A stretch of DNA of 64,000 nt from Bacteroidales bacterium. Lineage in GTDB: Bacteria > Bacteroidota > Bacteroidia > Bacteroidales > Tenuifilaceae. Location: positions 1-64,000 of the forward strand of contig JACABB010000029.1 of NCBI GenBank assembly GCA_013376985.1, given 5' to 3'. The notes beneath the pieces were generated by a model, which saw nothing but the letters and a program-made list of their open reading frames with translations, did not search any database and was not told the origin of the DNA. Each line of letters starts with the position of its first letter. Position 1 is the stretch's first letter. Below are positions 36,957 through 46,186 of the stretch, piece by piece. A program made the translations under genes and the position numbers.

Positions 36957-37710
36957 TAAATAGTTGTGATTATTATAAAGGCATATTATTACTCTGCTTT
37001 GCACAAACTATCAGATGGGAATCATTCAATATAATGGCATCACCCCACCTGAAAATGTTTTCAAATAAGGTAAAGCAGGCAAAAAATCGGTAAGAAAGCT
37101 ATTACTCACAAAACATCTTGAAGACATTGATTACAAGCAGCATAAACATTCATTTACAAGTAGCATAATTGATTATAACATCTCAAACTTTGAAAATTAA
37201 CGAGGTTTGTGCAGCAGTAAAAGGTTTGAAACTTGGAATAGATACGGAAACAATAGAGTCAAGCGATTTTCGCGGTTTAGAACCATCGGATTGAATACCC
37301 AATGGAGGGGAAATCACCAAAACAAGAAACACTATAAATATTAGCCAATTATTAAACATAGATCAATAATTTATGCGCATGGAAATGTTGTTTACAGCAC
37401 ACGAATTAGGTGTCTATATATCATTGATATAGATAATAACTATTCTTATAATTTGGCTTTCACACTAAAAATCTCGTAATAGACACGCCATGGTAATCTG
37501 AAAATGAAATCCTTGAAGGTATTAAAAAGACTGAATAATATGATCGAACACTCGGTTCTTACATTATTAAATTCCCCCATTGGCTAATGCCTAAAATATC
37601 ATATTCTACAAGAGTTTGGGCTACGACTGTCAAAGTTCGACCTCTACATCACACAAAAAAAAAACAATGTAACACCTAATATTTGTAAAACACATGCGAT
37701 AAATTTCTAA
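36957..37710. other. Long gap with short broken coding-like stretches
   Basis: No intact gene is visible. Short open stretches on the + strand read like protein: 37015-37068 (begins MGIIQYNGITPPENVF), continued in the same frame after one stop (GKAGKKSVRKLLLTKHLEDI), and a third in another frame around 37191-37294 (KINEVCAAVKGLKLGID). I cannot assign a family. They could be remnants of a decayed gene between the biosynthetic genes and the efflux operon. Confidence 0.3.
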
Positions 37711-37740
37711 ATTTACACATGATTTTATTGTTTAACTTTG
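37711..37740 (+). promoter_or_regulatory. Candidate Bacteroidota promoter for the efflux operon
   Basis: The sequence TAACTTTG at 37733-37740 matches the -7 consensus TAnnTTTG. About 18 bases upstream, ATTTA at 37711-37715 is a weak form of the -33 TTTG element. The site lies 152 bases before the start of the TolC-like gene. It suggests that the transporter genes can be expressed independently of the biosynthetic genes. Confidence 0.45.
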
Positions 37741-37892
37741 TGGTCAAAATTACTTCACTATGCCTAATTTACGCTATCAGAGCTATAAGCCCTAGTTTTT
37801 TTTAAGATTGCAACAAACAATCCTCATGTTTTTCAAATTAATGATTTCCTTAAACAAATAAAAATAATTGAAAACACCATAAACATTTGGTT

Positions 37893-39269
37893 ATGATAAA
37901 AATAAAAAAAATAATTTTTCTGGTTATTGGATTGATCATTTTAATATCAAATGAAATTAATTCGCAAAGTATAAATGATTATATTAAAGAAGGACTTGAC
38001 AACAACATAGTTCTTCAACAAAAAGCAATATCTCTGGAACATGCTTTATACTCTTTAAAAACTGCAAATGCTTATTTCTTACCATCTATAGACTTTCAGG
38101 GAAATTATACTACGGGAGAAGGTGGGCGTTACATCCCCCTACCACTCGGAGACCTTATGAATCCGATATACACCACGCTAAATAATCTTACAGGTTCTAA
38201 TTCGTTCCCTACTATTGAAAATAAAAATATATCTTTTTTTCCTAAAAATTTTTACGATGCAAAACTACGGACAACGCTCCCTATAATTAATTCGGATATC
38301 TATTACAACAGAAAAATACAGCAGCAGCAAGTTAAACTCAAAGAGTATGAAGTAGATGTTTACAAACGCGAATTAGTCAAAAACATAAAAACGGCCTATT
38401 ACAACTATCTCTGTGCCTTGACCGCAATTCAAATATACAGTAAAGCCACTGATATTCTCAACGAAAATGTACGGATTAACCAAAAATTAATCGAGAATGG
38501 CAAAGGGCTTCCAGCAACTTGTCTCCGAGCCCAAAGTGAAAGAGAAAAAGTATTGGTTCAATTCGCTAATGCACAAAACGACGAAAAAAACGCAAAAAAG
38601 TATTTTAACTTTTTACTAAACAAAAATCTTGAATCAGAAATCATTACCACATTTTCTTTTACAGACTCAGTTGTTGACAGCTTAATGACCTCTCTCCTTT
38701 CAGTCAGCGATACCTCTCGAGAGGAACTTATGATGCTAAAATCCGGAGAAAATATATCTAGTTATATAGTAAAAATGAACAAATCCTACTTGATTCCTAA
38801 AATTAACGCTTTTATTGATTTAGGTTCGCAATCCGAAGACTGGAAATACAACACAAAATCGCGCTACTATTTAACAGGTATTCAGGTTGATTTTCCAATT
38901 TTTAGTGGGGGTAAAAATATGTATAAAACAAAGCAAGCAGTACTCGATTATAAAAATGCCCAACTAAACTATGAGAACACAAAACTTCAACTGACGCTGG
39001 CAAACGAAGTAGCCAAAAGTAATTTATCCTCGGCGTGGAATGCTTATCAATCATCGCGATTACAACTTAAATCGGCTCAGAGCTATTTTAATCTTATTGA
39101 TAAGGGCTTCAAAGAAGGTGTTTATTCTCTAATTGAATTTTTAGATGCACGAAACCAATTAACATTATCTGAACTCACAGTAAATATTAATAAGTATAAG
39201 ATAATGATTGAAGTGGCCAGTGTAGAGAGAGAAACTGCAAGGTATAATTTTGATAATGCAAAAAAATAA
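37893..39269 (+). CDS. TolC-family outer membrane efflux protein
   Basis: The ATG at 37893 gives a 458-residue protein that starts with a signal peptide (K-I-K-K, hydrophobic run, then N-S-Q-S). The mature protein has the duplicated coiled-coil plus beta-barrel pattern of TolC: N-terminal repeat around residues 140-240 and C-terminal repeat around residues 340-450, with the family-typical LIEFLDARNQL segment near the end. It forms the outer membrane channel of a tripartite pump with the two following genes. Confidence 0.88.
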   Translation: MIKIKKIIFLVIGLIILISNEINSQSINDYIKEGLDNNIVLQQKAISLEHALYSLKTANAYFLPSIDFQGNYTTGEGGRYIPLPLGDLMNPIYTTLNNLTGSNSFPTIENKNISFFPKNFYDAKLRTTLPIINSDIYYNRKIQQQQVKLKEYEVDVYKRELVKNIKTAYYNYLCALTAIQIYSKATDILNENVRINQKLIENGKGLPATCLRAQSEREKVLVQFANAQNDEKNAKKYFNFLLNKNLESEIITTFSFTDSVVDSLMTSLLSVSDTSREELMMLKSGENISSYIVKMNKSYLIPKINAFIDLGSQSEDWKYNTKSRYYLTGIQVDFPIFSGGKNMYKTKQAVLDYKNAQLNYENTKLQLTLANEVAKSNLSSAWNAYQSSRLQLKSAQSYFNLIDKGFKEGVYSLIEFLDARNQLTLSELTVNINKYKIMIEVASVERETARYNFDNAKK

Positions 39270-39302
39270 ATTGTTTTTAATTTAGAATTAAAAGAACTAA
39301 TT

Positions 39303-40352
39303 ATGAGAAATGGTATTTTAGTATTGATGTTTATTTTGATGGTAATCTTGGGTTCTTGCCATCATGAAAATTCGAAAAGATCTATTCCTTCTGCTTCTGA
39401 TACGATAAGAGTTAAAACCATAGAACTGAAAAAAAGCATTATCAGTTTGCCTATAACTGTATCCGGGCAATTTATAACCGATGACGAAACCTTTTTATCT
39501 TTTAAAACAGGAGGTATTGTAAATGGTATTTTAGTTAACGAGGGAGATTATGTTAGAAAAGGTCAGGTTTTGGCAACTTTAGATCTTACCGAAATCAAGG
39601 CTCAAGTATCGCAAGCTGAATTAGGTCACGAAAAAGCAAAAAGAGATTTTGCCAGAGTGGAAAATCTTTATAAAGATAGTGTAGCAACTTTGGAACAATA
39701 TCAGAATTGCAAAACAGCTCTCGATTTATCCTCTGCTGCCTTAGCAGGTGCTAATTTCAATCTCAATTATTCTCAAATTTTAGCCATTACCGATGGCTAT
39801 ATATTAAAAAAATTCGTAAACGTAGGACAAATAGTAGCCCCGGGCTCTCCAATATTTCAATGTAACGGAGCCGGCAATAAAATGTGGAAATTGCGCGCAA
39901 GTTTGAGCGACAAAGAATGGTCAGTAATTGCTGTTGGGGATCCTGCTGAAATCTCCACCGATGCTTTTTCGGGTGAAGTATTAAATGGCACAGTTTCCAC
40001 CAAATCAAAAGGAACAGATCTTTATACAGGAGCATTTTTTATTGAAATTGAAATAAAGAAAACAATTAATGCGTTGGCCTCTGGATTATTTGGCAAAGCT
40101 GTTATTACCCCAAAAAATCAGACGGCTTTTTGGTCAATTCCCTACGAAGCGCTATTAGATGGAAATGCAGGACAAGGCTTTGTTTTCATTACTAATAATA
40201 ATACTGTTGCTCAGAAGGTCAAAATAACTATTGCCGCCATAGGTAAGGATGTAGTTTATGTTAGCTCTGGCTTAGACAATATGCAGAATCTGATTATTTC
40301 AGGAAGTGCTTATTTATCGGGAGGTTCTCTGATTAAAGTGGTAAACAACTAA
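39303..40352 (+). CDS. Periplasmic adaptor (membrane fusion) lipoprotein of an RND pump
   Basis: This 349-residue protein has a lipoprotein signal (LGSC, Cys19). It has two half-lipoyl motifs (NEGDYVRKGQVLATLD near residue 80 and the later VNVGQIVAPGSP) around an alpha-helical hairpin, followed by the beta-barrel and membrane-proximal domains. It links the inner membrane transporter (40412) to the TolC-like channel (37893). Confidence 0.9.
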   Translation: MRNGILVLMFILMVILGSCHHENSKRSIPSASDTIRVKTIELKKSIISLPITVSGQFITDDETFLSFKTGGIVNGILVNEGDYVRKGQVLATLDLTEIKAQVSQAELGHEKAKRDFARVENLYKDSVATLEQYQNCKTALDLSSAALAGANFNLNYSQILAITDGYILKKFVNVGQIVAPGSPIFQCNGAGNKMWKLRASLSDKEWSVIAVGDPAEISTDAFSGEVLNGTVSTKSKGTDLYTGAFFIEIEIKKTINALASGLFGKAVITPKNQTAFWSIPYEALLDGNAGQGFVFITNNNTVAQKVKITIAAIGKDVVYVSSGLDNMQNLIISGSAYLSGGSLIKVVNN

Positions 40353-40411
40353 ATTAAAGCATTCTTGGTAATTGATCACCTAAATTTTAATATATATAAA
40401 AGTTATAATAA

Positions 40412-43400
40412 ATGAAAATATCTGAATATGCAGTAAAAAATTATCAGTTTACACTGATTTTGTTCCTGATGGTTGTCGCGGTTGGCTTATCTACCATGTT
40501 TACAATGCCAAGGTCTGAAGACCCTGAAGTTAAATTTCCAACGTTCCCCATAATCGTAGTATTTCCTGGCACTAGCCCGCAGGATATGGAACAATTGGTG
40601 GTTGAGCCTATTGAAAAGAAAATTGCAGAACTCGAAAATATAAAGAATATAAAAAGTGTCATCAAGGATGGGTTGGCTGTAATTTCTCCAGATTTTAAAT
40701 ACGATACAAATATTGATGACAACTATCAAGAACTCGTAAGGGAAATAAATGCTATACGAACCAAACTACCCGCTGATATTCATAGTATCGAAATAATAAA
40801 ACCAAGTCCTTCTTTAGTAAAGATAATTCAAATCGCATTGATTTCTGAAAATAGTTCATACGGAGCAATTAAAAAATATGCTGAACGTCTACAAGACGAA
40901 CTTGAAAAGTTACCAATGCTAAAAAATGTAGATATTTCGGGACTTCCAGAACAAATTATCAGAGTAGACCTTAATTTTGATAAAATTGCTCAAATGAACA
41001 TTCCTTTGAATGCCATACTGGGAAATATTCGAAGCGAGATGACCACTATTCCCGGAGGAGAAATAACTGCTGGGAAGAAATCTTTTAATATTATTACAAC
41101 CGGGAATTTTAACACAATTGAAAAAATAAAAAATTCAGTAATATTCTCAATGAATGGTAGTCTTATCCTCTTAAAGGATATCGCAAACGTACAGACTGAT
41201 TACGATGAACAAAAGCATATAACTAGACTTAACGGTCATAGGTGTGTTTTTGTTAGTGCTGCCCAAAAACCAGAGTTTAATATTACAAGCACTCAAAAAA
41301 GTTACAAACCTGTTTTGGATAAGTTTAAACAAACATTGCCTACAAACATCCAAATGGTTCAAAATTTTGATCAGGCCGATAATGTAAATAAACGATTAAG
41401 AGGCCTTGGTGAAGATTTTCTTATTGCCATCCTTCTGGTATCAATTACTTTGTTGCCTTTAGGCTTTAGAGCTGCTTCGGTGGTTATGATTTCTATACCG
41501 TTATCATTGTTAATGGGTGTCACTTTATTACACTTTATGGGTTTCAACCTAAACCAATTGAGCATTGTAGGGTTTGTAGTGGCTCTCGGATTACTTGTAG
41601 ACGACAGTATTGTAGTAGTTGAAAATATTGAACGATGGCTCAGGGAGGGCCATTCTCGAAAGGAGGCAATTTTTAAGGCAACAAAACAAATAGGCCTTGC
41701 CGTTATAGGATGCACAATAACACTTGTTATTGCCTTTCTCCCCTTAGTTTTCATGCCAGATGCTTCAGGAAAATTCATACGTAGTCTTCCTATGGCCGTT
41801 TTAACAACAGTTTTAGCCTCATTGCTTGTTGCTCTTACTATTATACCATTTCTGTGCAGTATTATACTTAAAGAAAATTATCACGACAGCGAAGGAAATA
41901 TTTTTTTAAAGGCAATCAAAAATGGGATCAAAAAATTCTATGGTCCTATACTCGATTGGGCTTTGAAAAAACCCATTGTAACAATATTAATTGCATTAAT
42001 TTTATTCATTGGCTCGATTAAACTCATCCCTTTAATTGGTTTTAGTCTTTTCCCTCCTTCGGAAAAACCACAGTTTCTTGTAAACATAGTTACTCCTCTT
42101 CAATCCAACCTTGAATATTCTAATGTAATTGCAAAAGATGTTGAAAAAATACTTGACAAATGCCCCGAAATCAAGTATTATGCCACTAATGTAGGCAAAG
42201 GCAATCCCCAAATTTACTACAACTTGATGCCAGAAAACGAACGTACGGATTACGCTCAAGTGTTTGTTCAGTTGTACGAAAACACGTCGCCAAATCGAAA
42301 GATGGCGTTAATTGAAGAGTTAAGGGTGAAATTTAAAAATTTAACAGGGGCAAAAATTGAGGTTAAAAACTTTGAACAAGGCCCTCCTGTTATAGCTCCT
42401 GTAGAAATTAAACTTTTCGGTGATAACCTTGACACCCTCAGCGTTCTGGCTAGCAAAATTGAAGAACTATTAAAAAATACGGAAGGCACCATGTATGTCA
42501 ATAATCCGATTAGTAATAAAAAATCGGATATCAGGATAAAAGTTAATAAAGCAAAAGCCCAAATGTATGGTGTTATAAGTTCCGATATTTATCGGAATGT
42601 CAGGATGGTTGTGGCTGGTTTAAATATGGGAAATGTCAGTTTAGACAATGACGATGATTACGACTTAATTGTCACCTCTTCTAAAGCCGAACACGCAACC
42701 ATGGAGGTTTTTGATAAATTATTCGTAAACAACTTTCAAGGTAAAGCCATCCCAATCCGTCAGATTGCAAATCTCGAACTTGAAACTTCGCCAGTATCAA
42801 TACAACATCTGAACAAAATCAGAACAGTTTCAGTTACTGCCTACGTGAAAAATGGATACCTCAACGATAATGTAAATAAAAATGTTATCCAAAAAATGAA
42901 TCTATTTAATTTGCCAAAAGGATACAATTATTCCATGGGAGGAGAACTCGAATCACGGGAAGAATCATTTGGCGGATTTGGAACTATTATAATTATAACT
43001 GTTTTCCTTTTTCTTGCAGTTCTTATATTGGAATTTAAAACCTTCAAAAGTTCTTTAATAGTTCTGTCTGTTATTCCACTGGGTATTGTCGGTGCTGTTT
43101 CGGCATTACTAATAACAGGAAACTCTATGTCGTTTGTTGCAATAATCGGATTAATAGCTTTAGCAGGTATTGAAGTGAAAAACTCAATACTGTTAGTTGA
43201 TTTTACCAACCAATTGCGTATTGAAGGAAAGCCCATGGATGAAGCCATACGTGAAGCCGGGGAGGTTCGTTTCTTCCCAATCTTACTTACTACATTAACG
43301 GCCATATTTGGTTTACTTCCTATTGCAATCTCAACAAATCCGCTTATATCACCATTAGCAATAGTAATTATTGGCGGGCTAATAAGCTCAACAATTCTTT

Positions 43401-43462
43401 CACGTGTTATTACACCTGTTTTATACAAACTTTTACCACCTAAAATTGAAGTTAATAAATAA
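40412..43462 (+). CDS. RND-family inner membrane efflux transporter
   Basis: This 1016-residue protein has the twelve-helix RND layout: TM1, a large periplasmic loop, TM2-TM7, a second loop, then TM8-TM12. The proton-relay aspartates are in the TM4 segment LGLLVDDSIVVVEN. Internal duplication is clear (the later ALAGIEVKNSILLVDF matches it). It probably belongs to the hydrophobe/amphiphile efflux group. Placed directly after the biosynthetic genes, it is the best candidate for export of, or resistance to, the product. Confidence 0.92.
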   Translation: MKISEYAVKNYQFTLILFLMVVAVGLSTMFTMPRSEDPEVKFPTFPIIVVFPGTSPQDMEQLVVEPIEKKIAELENIKNIKSVIKDGLAVISPDFKYDTNIDDNYQELVREINAIRTKLPADIHSIEIIKPSPSLVKIIQIALISENSSYGAIKKYAERLQDELEKLPMLKNVDISGLPEQIIRVDLNFDKIAQMNIPLNAILGNIRSEMTTIPGGEITAGKKSFNIITTGNFNTIEKIKNSVIFSMNGSLILLKDIANVQTDYDEQKHITRLNGHRCVFVSAAQKPEFNITSTQKSYKPVLDKFKQTLPTNIQMVQNFDQADNVNKRLRGLGEDFLIAILLVSITLLPLGFRAASVVMISIPLSLLMGVTLLHFMGFNLNQLSIVGFVVALGLLVDDSIVVVENIERWLREGHSRKEAIFKATKQIGLAVIGCTITLVIAFLPLVFMPDASGKFIRSLPMAVLTTVLASLLVALTIIPFLCSIILKENYHDSEGNIFLKAIKNGIKKFYGPILDWALKKPIVTILIALILFIGSIKLIPLIGFSLFPPSEKPQFLVNIVTPLQSNLEYSNVIAKDVEKILDKCPEIKYYATNVGKGNPQIYYNLMPENERTDYAQVFVQLYENTSPNRKMALIEELRVKFKNLTGAKIEVKNFEQGPPVIAPVEIKLFGDNLDTLSVLASKIEELLKNTEGTMYVNNPISNKKSDIRIKVNKAKAQMYGVISSDIYRNVRMVVAGLNMGNVSLDNDDDYDLIVTSSKAEHATMEVFDKLFVNNFQGKAIPIRQIANLELETSPVSIQHLNKIRTVSVTAYVKNGYLNDNVNKNVIQKMNLFNLPKGYNYSMGGELESREESFGGFGTIIIITVFLFLAVLILEFKTFKSSLIVLSVIPLGIVGAVSALLITGNSMSFVAIIGLIALAGIEVKNSILLVDFTNQLRIEGKPMDEAIREAGEVRFFPILLTTLTAIFGLLPIAISTNPLISPLAIVIIGGLISSTILSRVITPVLYKLLPPKIEVNK

Positions 43463-43473
43463 TTGCAAATTTT

Positions 43474-43500
43474 GACGTATTTTTAAATACGTCTTTATTT
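43474..43500 (+). terminator. Intrinsic terminator of the efflux operon
   Basis: A perfect hairpin with arms of nine bases (GACGTATTT, loop TT, AAATACGTC; 43474-43493) is followed by a T-rich tract (TTTATTTTG). It lies 11 bases after the stop of the RND gene. Confidence 0.75.
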
Positions 43501-44139
43501 TGTTTAATTGACATGTACCATTAGGAATTATTTTAGCGGCATATCAACATATAATGTGGCATAAGTATTTTACTGCTGCGATAGTATTATCCAAAGTGAA
43601 AGAACCGAATTATCTTTCATTTTGGATAATACACTATACCTAAAAGATATTAATGAAGTCTTTAGCCTTTAAGCAACTATTCGATAATAGATTAGGTGTT
43701 TGATATTGTTATTTAAAACATTGTTGCACTAATTAATTTACTATAATCAACAGCATTCTAAAAATCACGCTCCATACTCGCAACGTGTCAACTTAAATAT
43801 TTCTTATCCAATTCAAGAAACTCGGACTACAATTAGTGATAGGTTCTTTTTTCATTTTTTTTACAAAACCGATTATAAAAGCATACTATTCTTCTTGCAC
43901 TCGCAGCAATTGCATTCGCAACCAAAGAGATATAAACATCAGCAAATTTACAAGATGTAATTCAAACATTAAATTCAAATGCTGCATGTAAATCTGAAAA
44001 ATATATAGTAACTAAAACATTTGTATTAATTGAATGGCTTTAAACATAATTAAAGCAATAAGAAAATTTAAAAACCAAATCATTATTATTTTTTATTGCA
44101 TCTATTGACAAAAAACATAACCAATAAAAAAACATAACC
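43501..44139. other. Gap between efflux operon and second cysteine synthase-like gene
   Basis: There is no intact gene. It holds the long hairpin at 43584-43632 and, around 43885-43950, a short hydrophobic stretch (ILLALAAIAFATKE) that reads like the start of a small exported peptide but is interrupted by a stop. No clear TAnnTTTG promoter is seen before 44140. Confidence 0.3.
43584..43632. repeat. 20-bp inverted repeat with 9-base loop
   Basis: The arms are 43584-43603 (GTATTATCCAAAGTGAAAGA) and 43613-43632, complementary at 19 of 20 positions; the exception is a G opposite T, so an RNA hairpin would be fully paired. No T-tract follows on the + strand, which argues against a simple terminator. 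It lies 508 bases upstream of the cysteine synthase-like gene. Confidence 0.5.
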
Positions 44140-45078
44140 ATGGAAAAAAACTTTTCACATAAAAACATCTTGGATGCTATTGGCAATACACCTATAGTTA
44201 AAATAAACAACTTCCACACCAATAACGATGTTTCCATTTATGGAAAATTAGAGGGCAACAACCCAACAGGAAGCATAAAGGACAGGATTGCATTAAAAAT
44301 GATTGAACAAGCCGAACACGAAAACCAACTTGTTAAGGGAAAGGTTATTATTGAACCAACTTCAGGTAATACAGGCATTGGAATTGCTATGATTGGTGCA
44401 ATGAAAGGCTACGAAGTTGAAATTGTGATGAGTAAAGCGGTTTCGATTGAACGACGCAAAATGATTCAAGCTTTTGGCGCAAAAATAACGCTTACCGACA
44501 AAACACTTGGAACCGATGGAGCTATTCTTAAAGCAAGAGAATTGGTTAAAAAAAATCCCGATAAATATTTCATGCCAGACCAATTCTCAAATCACTATAA
44601 TAAACTGGCCCATTATAAAACTACAGCAGAAGAAATTTGGAAACAAACAGGTGGAAAAATTAATTATTTTGTCTCATCGATTGGAACCTCTGGAACGATT
44701 ATGGGAGTAAGCAAATATCTCAAAGAAAAAAATCCTGAAATCCGCATAGTCTGTGCACATCCGGTTAAAGGTCACTACATTCAGGGTCTCAAAAATATGG
44801 AAGAAGCAATTGTACCTGCAATTTATGATCCCACCCTCATTGATGAAACAATTATGGTGGAAACCGAAGTTGCTTTTGAATATGCAAGAAATATTGCAAA
44901 AAGAGAGGGTATACTTGTTGGCATGAGTAGCGGTGCGGCAATGTATGCTGCTGTGAAAATAGCAAACAAAATATCTTCAGGGATAATTGGTGTGATTTTT
45001 CCTGATCGTGGAGAAAAATATTTGAGTACAGGATTATTTGAGATTTATGAAAGCCTACATTCAGAAGATCAAGCGTAA
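44140..45078 (+). CDS. PLP-dependent cysteine synthase-like enzyme (copy 2)
   Basis: This 312-residue fold-type II PLP enzyme has the PLP lysine in TGSIKDR (Lys47), PTSGNTG (Thr74-Gly79) and the glycine-rich SSIGTSGT loop. It resembles copy 1 (352) in length and motifs but differs clearly in sequence, so it is not a recent duplicate. It is the last gene of the cluster before the tRNA-His. Supply of cysteine or another beta-substituted alanine for the assembly line is the simplest role. General cysteine biosynthesis is the alternative, since no other cys gene is near to decide. Confidence 0.85.
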   Translation: MEKNFSHKNILDAIGNTPIVKINNFHTNNDVSIYGKLEGNNPTGSIKDRIALKMIEQAEHENQLVKGKVIIEPTSGNTGIGIAMIGAMKGYEVEIVMSKAVSIERRKMIQAFGAKITLTDKTLGTDGAILKARELVKKNPDKYFMPDQFSNHYNKLAHYKTTAEEIWKQTGGKINYFVSSIGTSGTIMGVSKYLKEKNPEIRIVCAHPVKGHYIQGLKNMEEAIVPAIYDPTLIDETIMVETEVAFEYARNIAKREGILVGMSSGAAMYAAVKIANKISSGIIGVIFPDRGEKYLSTGLFEIYESLHSEDQA

Positions 45079-45161
45079 ACTATTAAATACTCAATAAAAC
45101 ATTTGCATTCTAAAAAAATTAGCGAGGTCAGTTTTTTGCTCTTTAAGCATTAGTAGTTTAT

Positions 45162-45190
45162 AAAAAAAGGATGGCGCTTTGCCATCCTTT
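45162..45190 (-). terminator. Intrinsic terminator, mainly for the minus strand
   Basis: A ten-base-pair hairpin (AAAGGATGGC at 45166-45175, GCCATCCTTT at 45181-45190, five-base loop) has a run of A on its left side, which reads as a T-tract on the minus strand. It can end the tRNA-His transcript coming from 45421 and may also weakly terminate the + strand after 44140. Confidence 0.7.
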
Positions 45191-45346
45191 CAATTTACAG
45201 TTTATGCATCAAATCCATTACTGATTGTTTTATACTCTAACGTGGAGTCAATCTCTTATTCTATTTGATGTTCAGATCTAATCTCCAATCTTATACTAAA
45301 TAAGATAAGGCTTTAAGCACATTGCCATTAAGATAAATCTTTGTTG

Positions 45347-45421
45347 GGTGGAAGATGGGGCTCGAACCCACGACCCTCAGAACCACAATCTGATGCTCTA
45401 ACCAGCTGAGCTACATCCACC
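45347..45421 (-). tRNA. tRNA-His (anticodon GTG)
   Basis: Read on the minus strand, the gene starts GGTGGATGTAGCTCAG and folds as a cloverleaf with D arm, anticodon loop TTGTGGT (anticodon GTG), and T arm GTGGGTTCGAGCCCC. The extra 5' G opposite C73 is the hallmark of tRNA-His. The 3' CCA is not encoded. It lies 268 bases beyond the last gene of the biosynthetic cluster. Confidence 0.95.
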
Positions 45422-45493
45422 GTTTAGCGGCTGCAAAGATAATAAAATTCGAATATATTTATCAAACTGCCTACCAAAAAGTTTTGAAATAGG

Positions 45494-46036
45494 TTAATTA
45501 CCTGTAAATGTGGCATAACTGCCGATTTCTTTTATCACTACGGCTGGATTTCCGGCAAGAACTTGATTCCCTTCAGGAAATGATTTCGTAACAACTGCTC
45601 CTGCCCCCACGACTGTATGAAAACCAATTACAACCCCAGGAAGAATAGTACAACCAGTGGCAAGCAGCGAATCGCGACCAATGCGTATTGGTTCTTCACT
45701 CTTGTATTGATTATAATCTAGCAAATCATGATTCATACTAATAATCGAAACCTTTGGCCCAATCCAAACATTTTCCTCCAACACTATGCCATTACGACCA
45801 TCGATGTAACAACCCAATGCTGAACCCGGTGTTTCCGTACCCCTTACAATTTTTTCATACCCCTTTATCTCCGAAGTCCAACTAACAGGCCAAGGCACAT
45901 GGCTATTTATCCTTAATATCTTTTGAGCAATAAAACATTTCATAAGCCTTCTAAAAGGGAATCGATGAAAATCAAATCCGGGGTAAGCCCAACGGAAGAA
46001 AAGAATCCCAAAGATTGAAACAATAAACCTTTTCAT
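45494..46036 (-). CDS. Left-handed beta-helix acyl/acetyltransferase
   Basis: This 180-residue protein has the hexapeptide repeat pattern of maltose/xenobiotic O-acetyltransferases. A run of I/V-G-x-x-x-x units lies in the C-terminal two thirds, with the signature WIGPKVSIISMNHDLLDYNQ, where the histidine is catalytic, and ends in LAGNPAVVIKEIG. An N-terminal segment of about 40 residues is hydrophobic and basic. It is downstream of an asparagine-synthase-like gene and a flippase on the same strand, which suggests acetylation of a surface glycan. Confidence 0.85.
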   Translation of the reverse strand: MKRFIVSIFGILFFRWAYPGFDFHRFPFRRLMKCFIAQKILRINSHVPWPVSWTSEIKGYEKIVRGTETPGSALGCYIDGRNGIVLEENVWIGPKVSIISMNHDLLDYNQYKSEEPIRIGRDSLLATGCTILPGVVIGFHTVVGAGAVVTKSFPEGNQVLAGNPAVVIKEIGSYATFTGN

Positions 46037-46112
46037 GTGTATAAAATTGGGTTAAGCGATTGTTTTATTGTGAGATGTGAGATTAATAGTATGGGTTGCA
46101 AATTACAACCAT

Positions 46113-46167
46113 GGAACACCCATATTTTGTTCATCACCTTTTGTGTTATCCTGTACATGGGTGTTTC
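46113..46167. repeat. Inverted repeat between glycan genes
   Basis: The arms GGAACACCCAT (46113-46123) and ATGGGTGTTTC (46157-46167) are complementary at ten of eleven positions, with a 33-base loop. It lies between the end of the asparagine-synthase-like gene and the start of the acetyltransferase. It may be a transcript-end or regulatory structure; there is no T-tract. Confidence 0.35.
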
Positions 46168-46186
46168 ATTGACATTTCTTTGTTAA

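Noticed and set aside
36957-37892. A CRISPR array or other regular repeat in the long gap
   Set aside because: No evenly spaced direct repeats are visible here or elsewhere in the window.
42928-43428. A 166-codon minus-strand open frame inside the RND transporter gene
   Set aside because: It is a shadow of the transporter's coding frame and has no recognisable domain.
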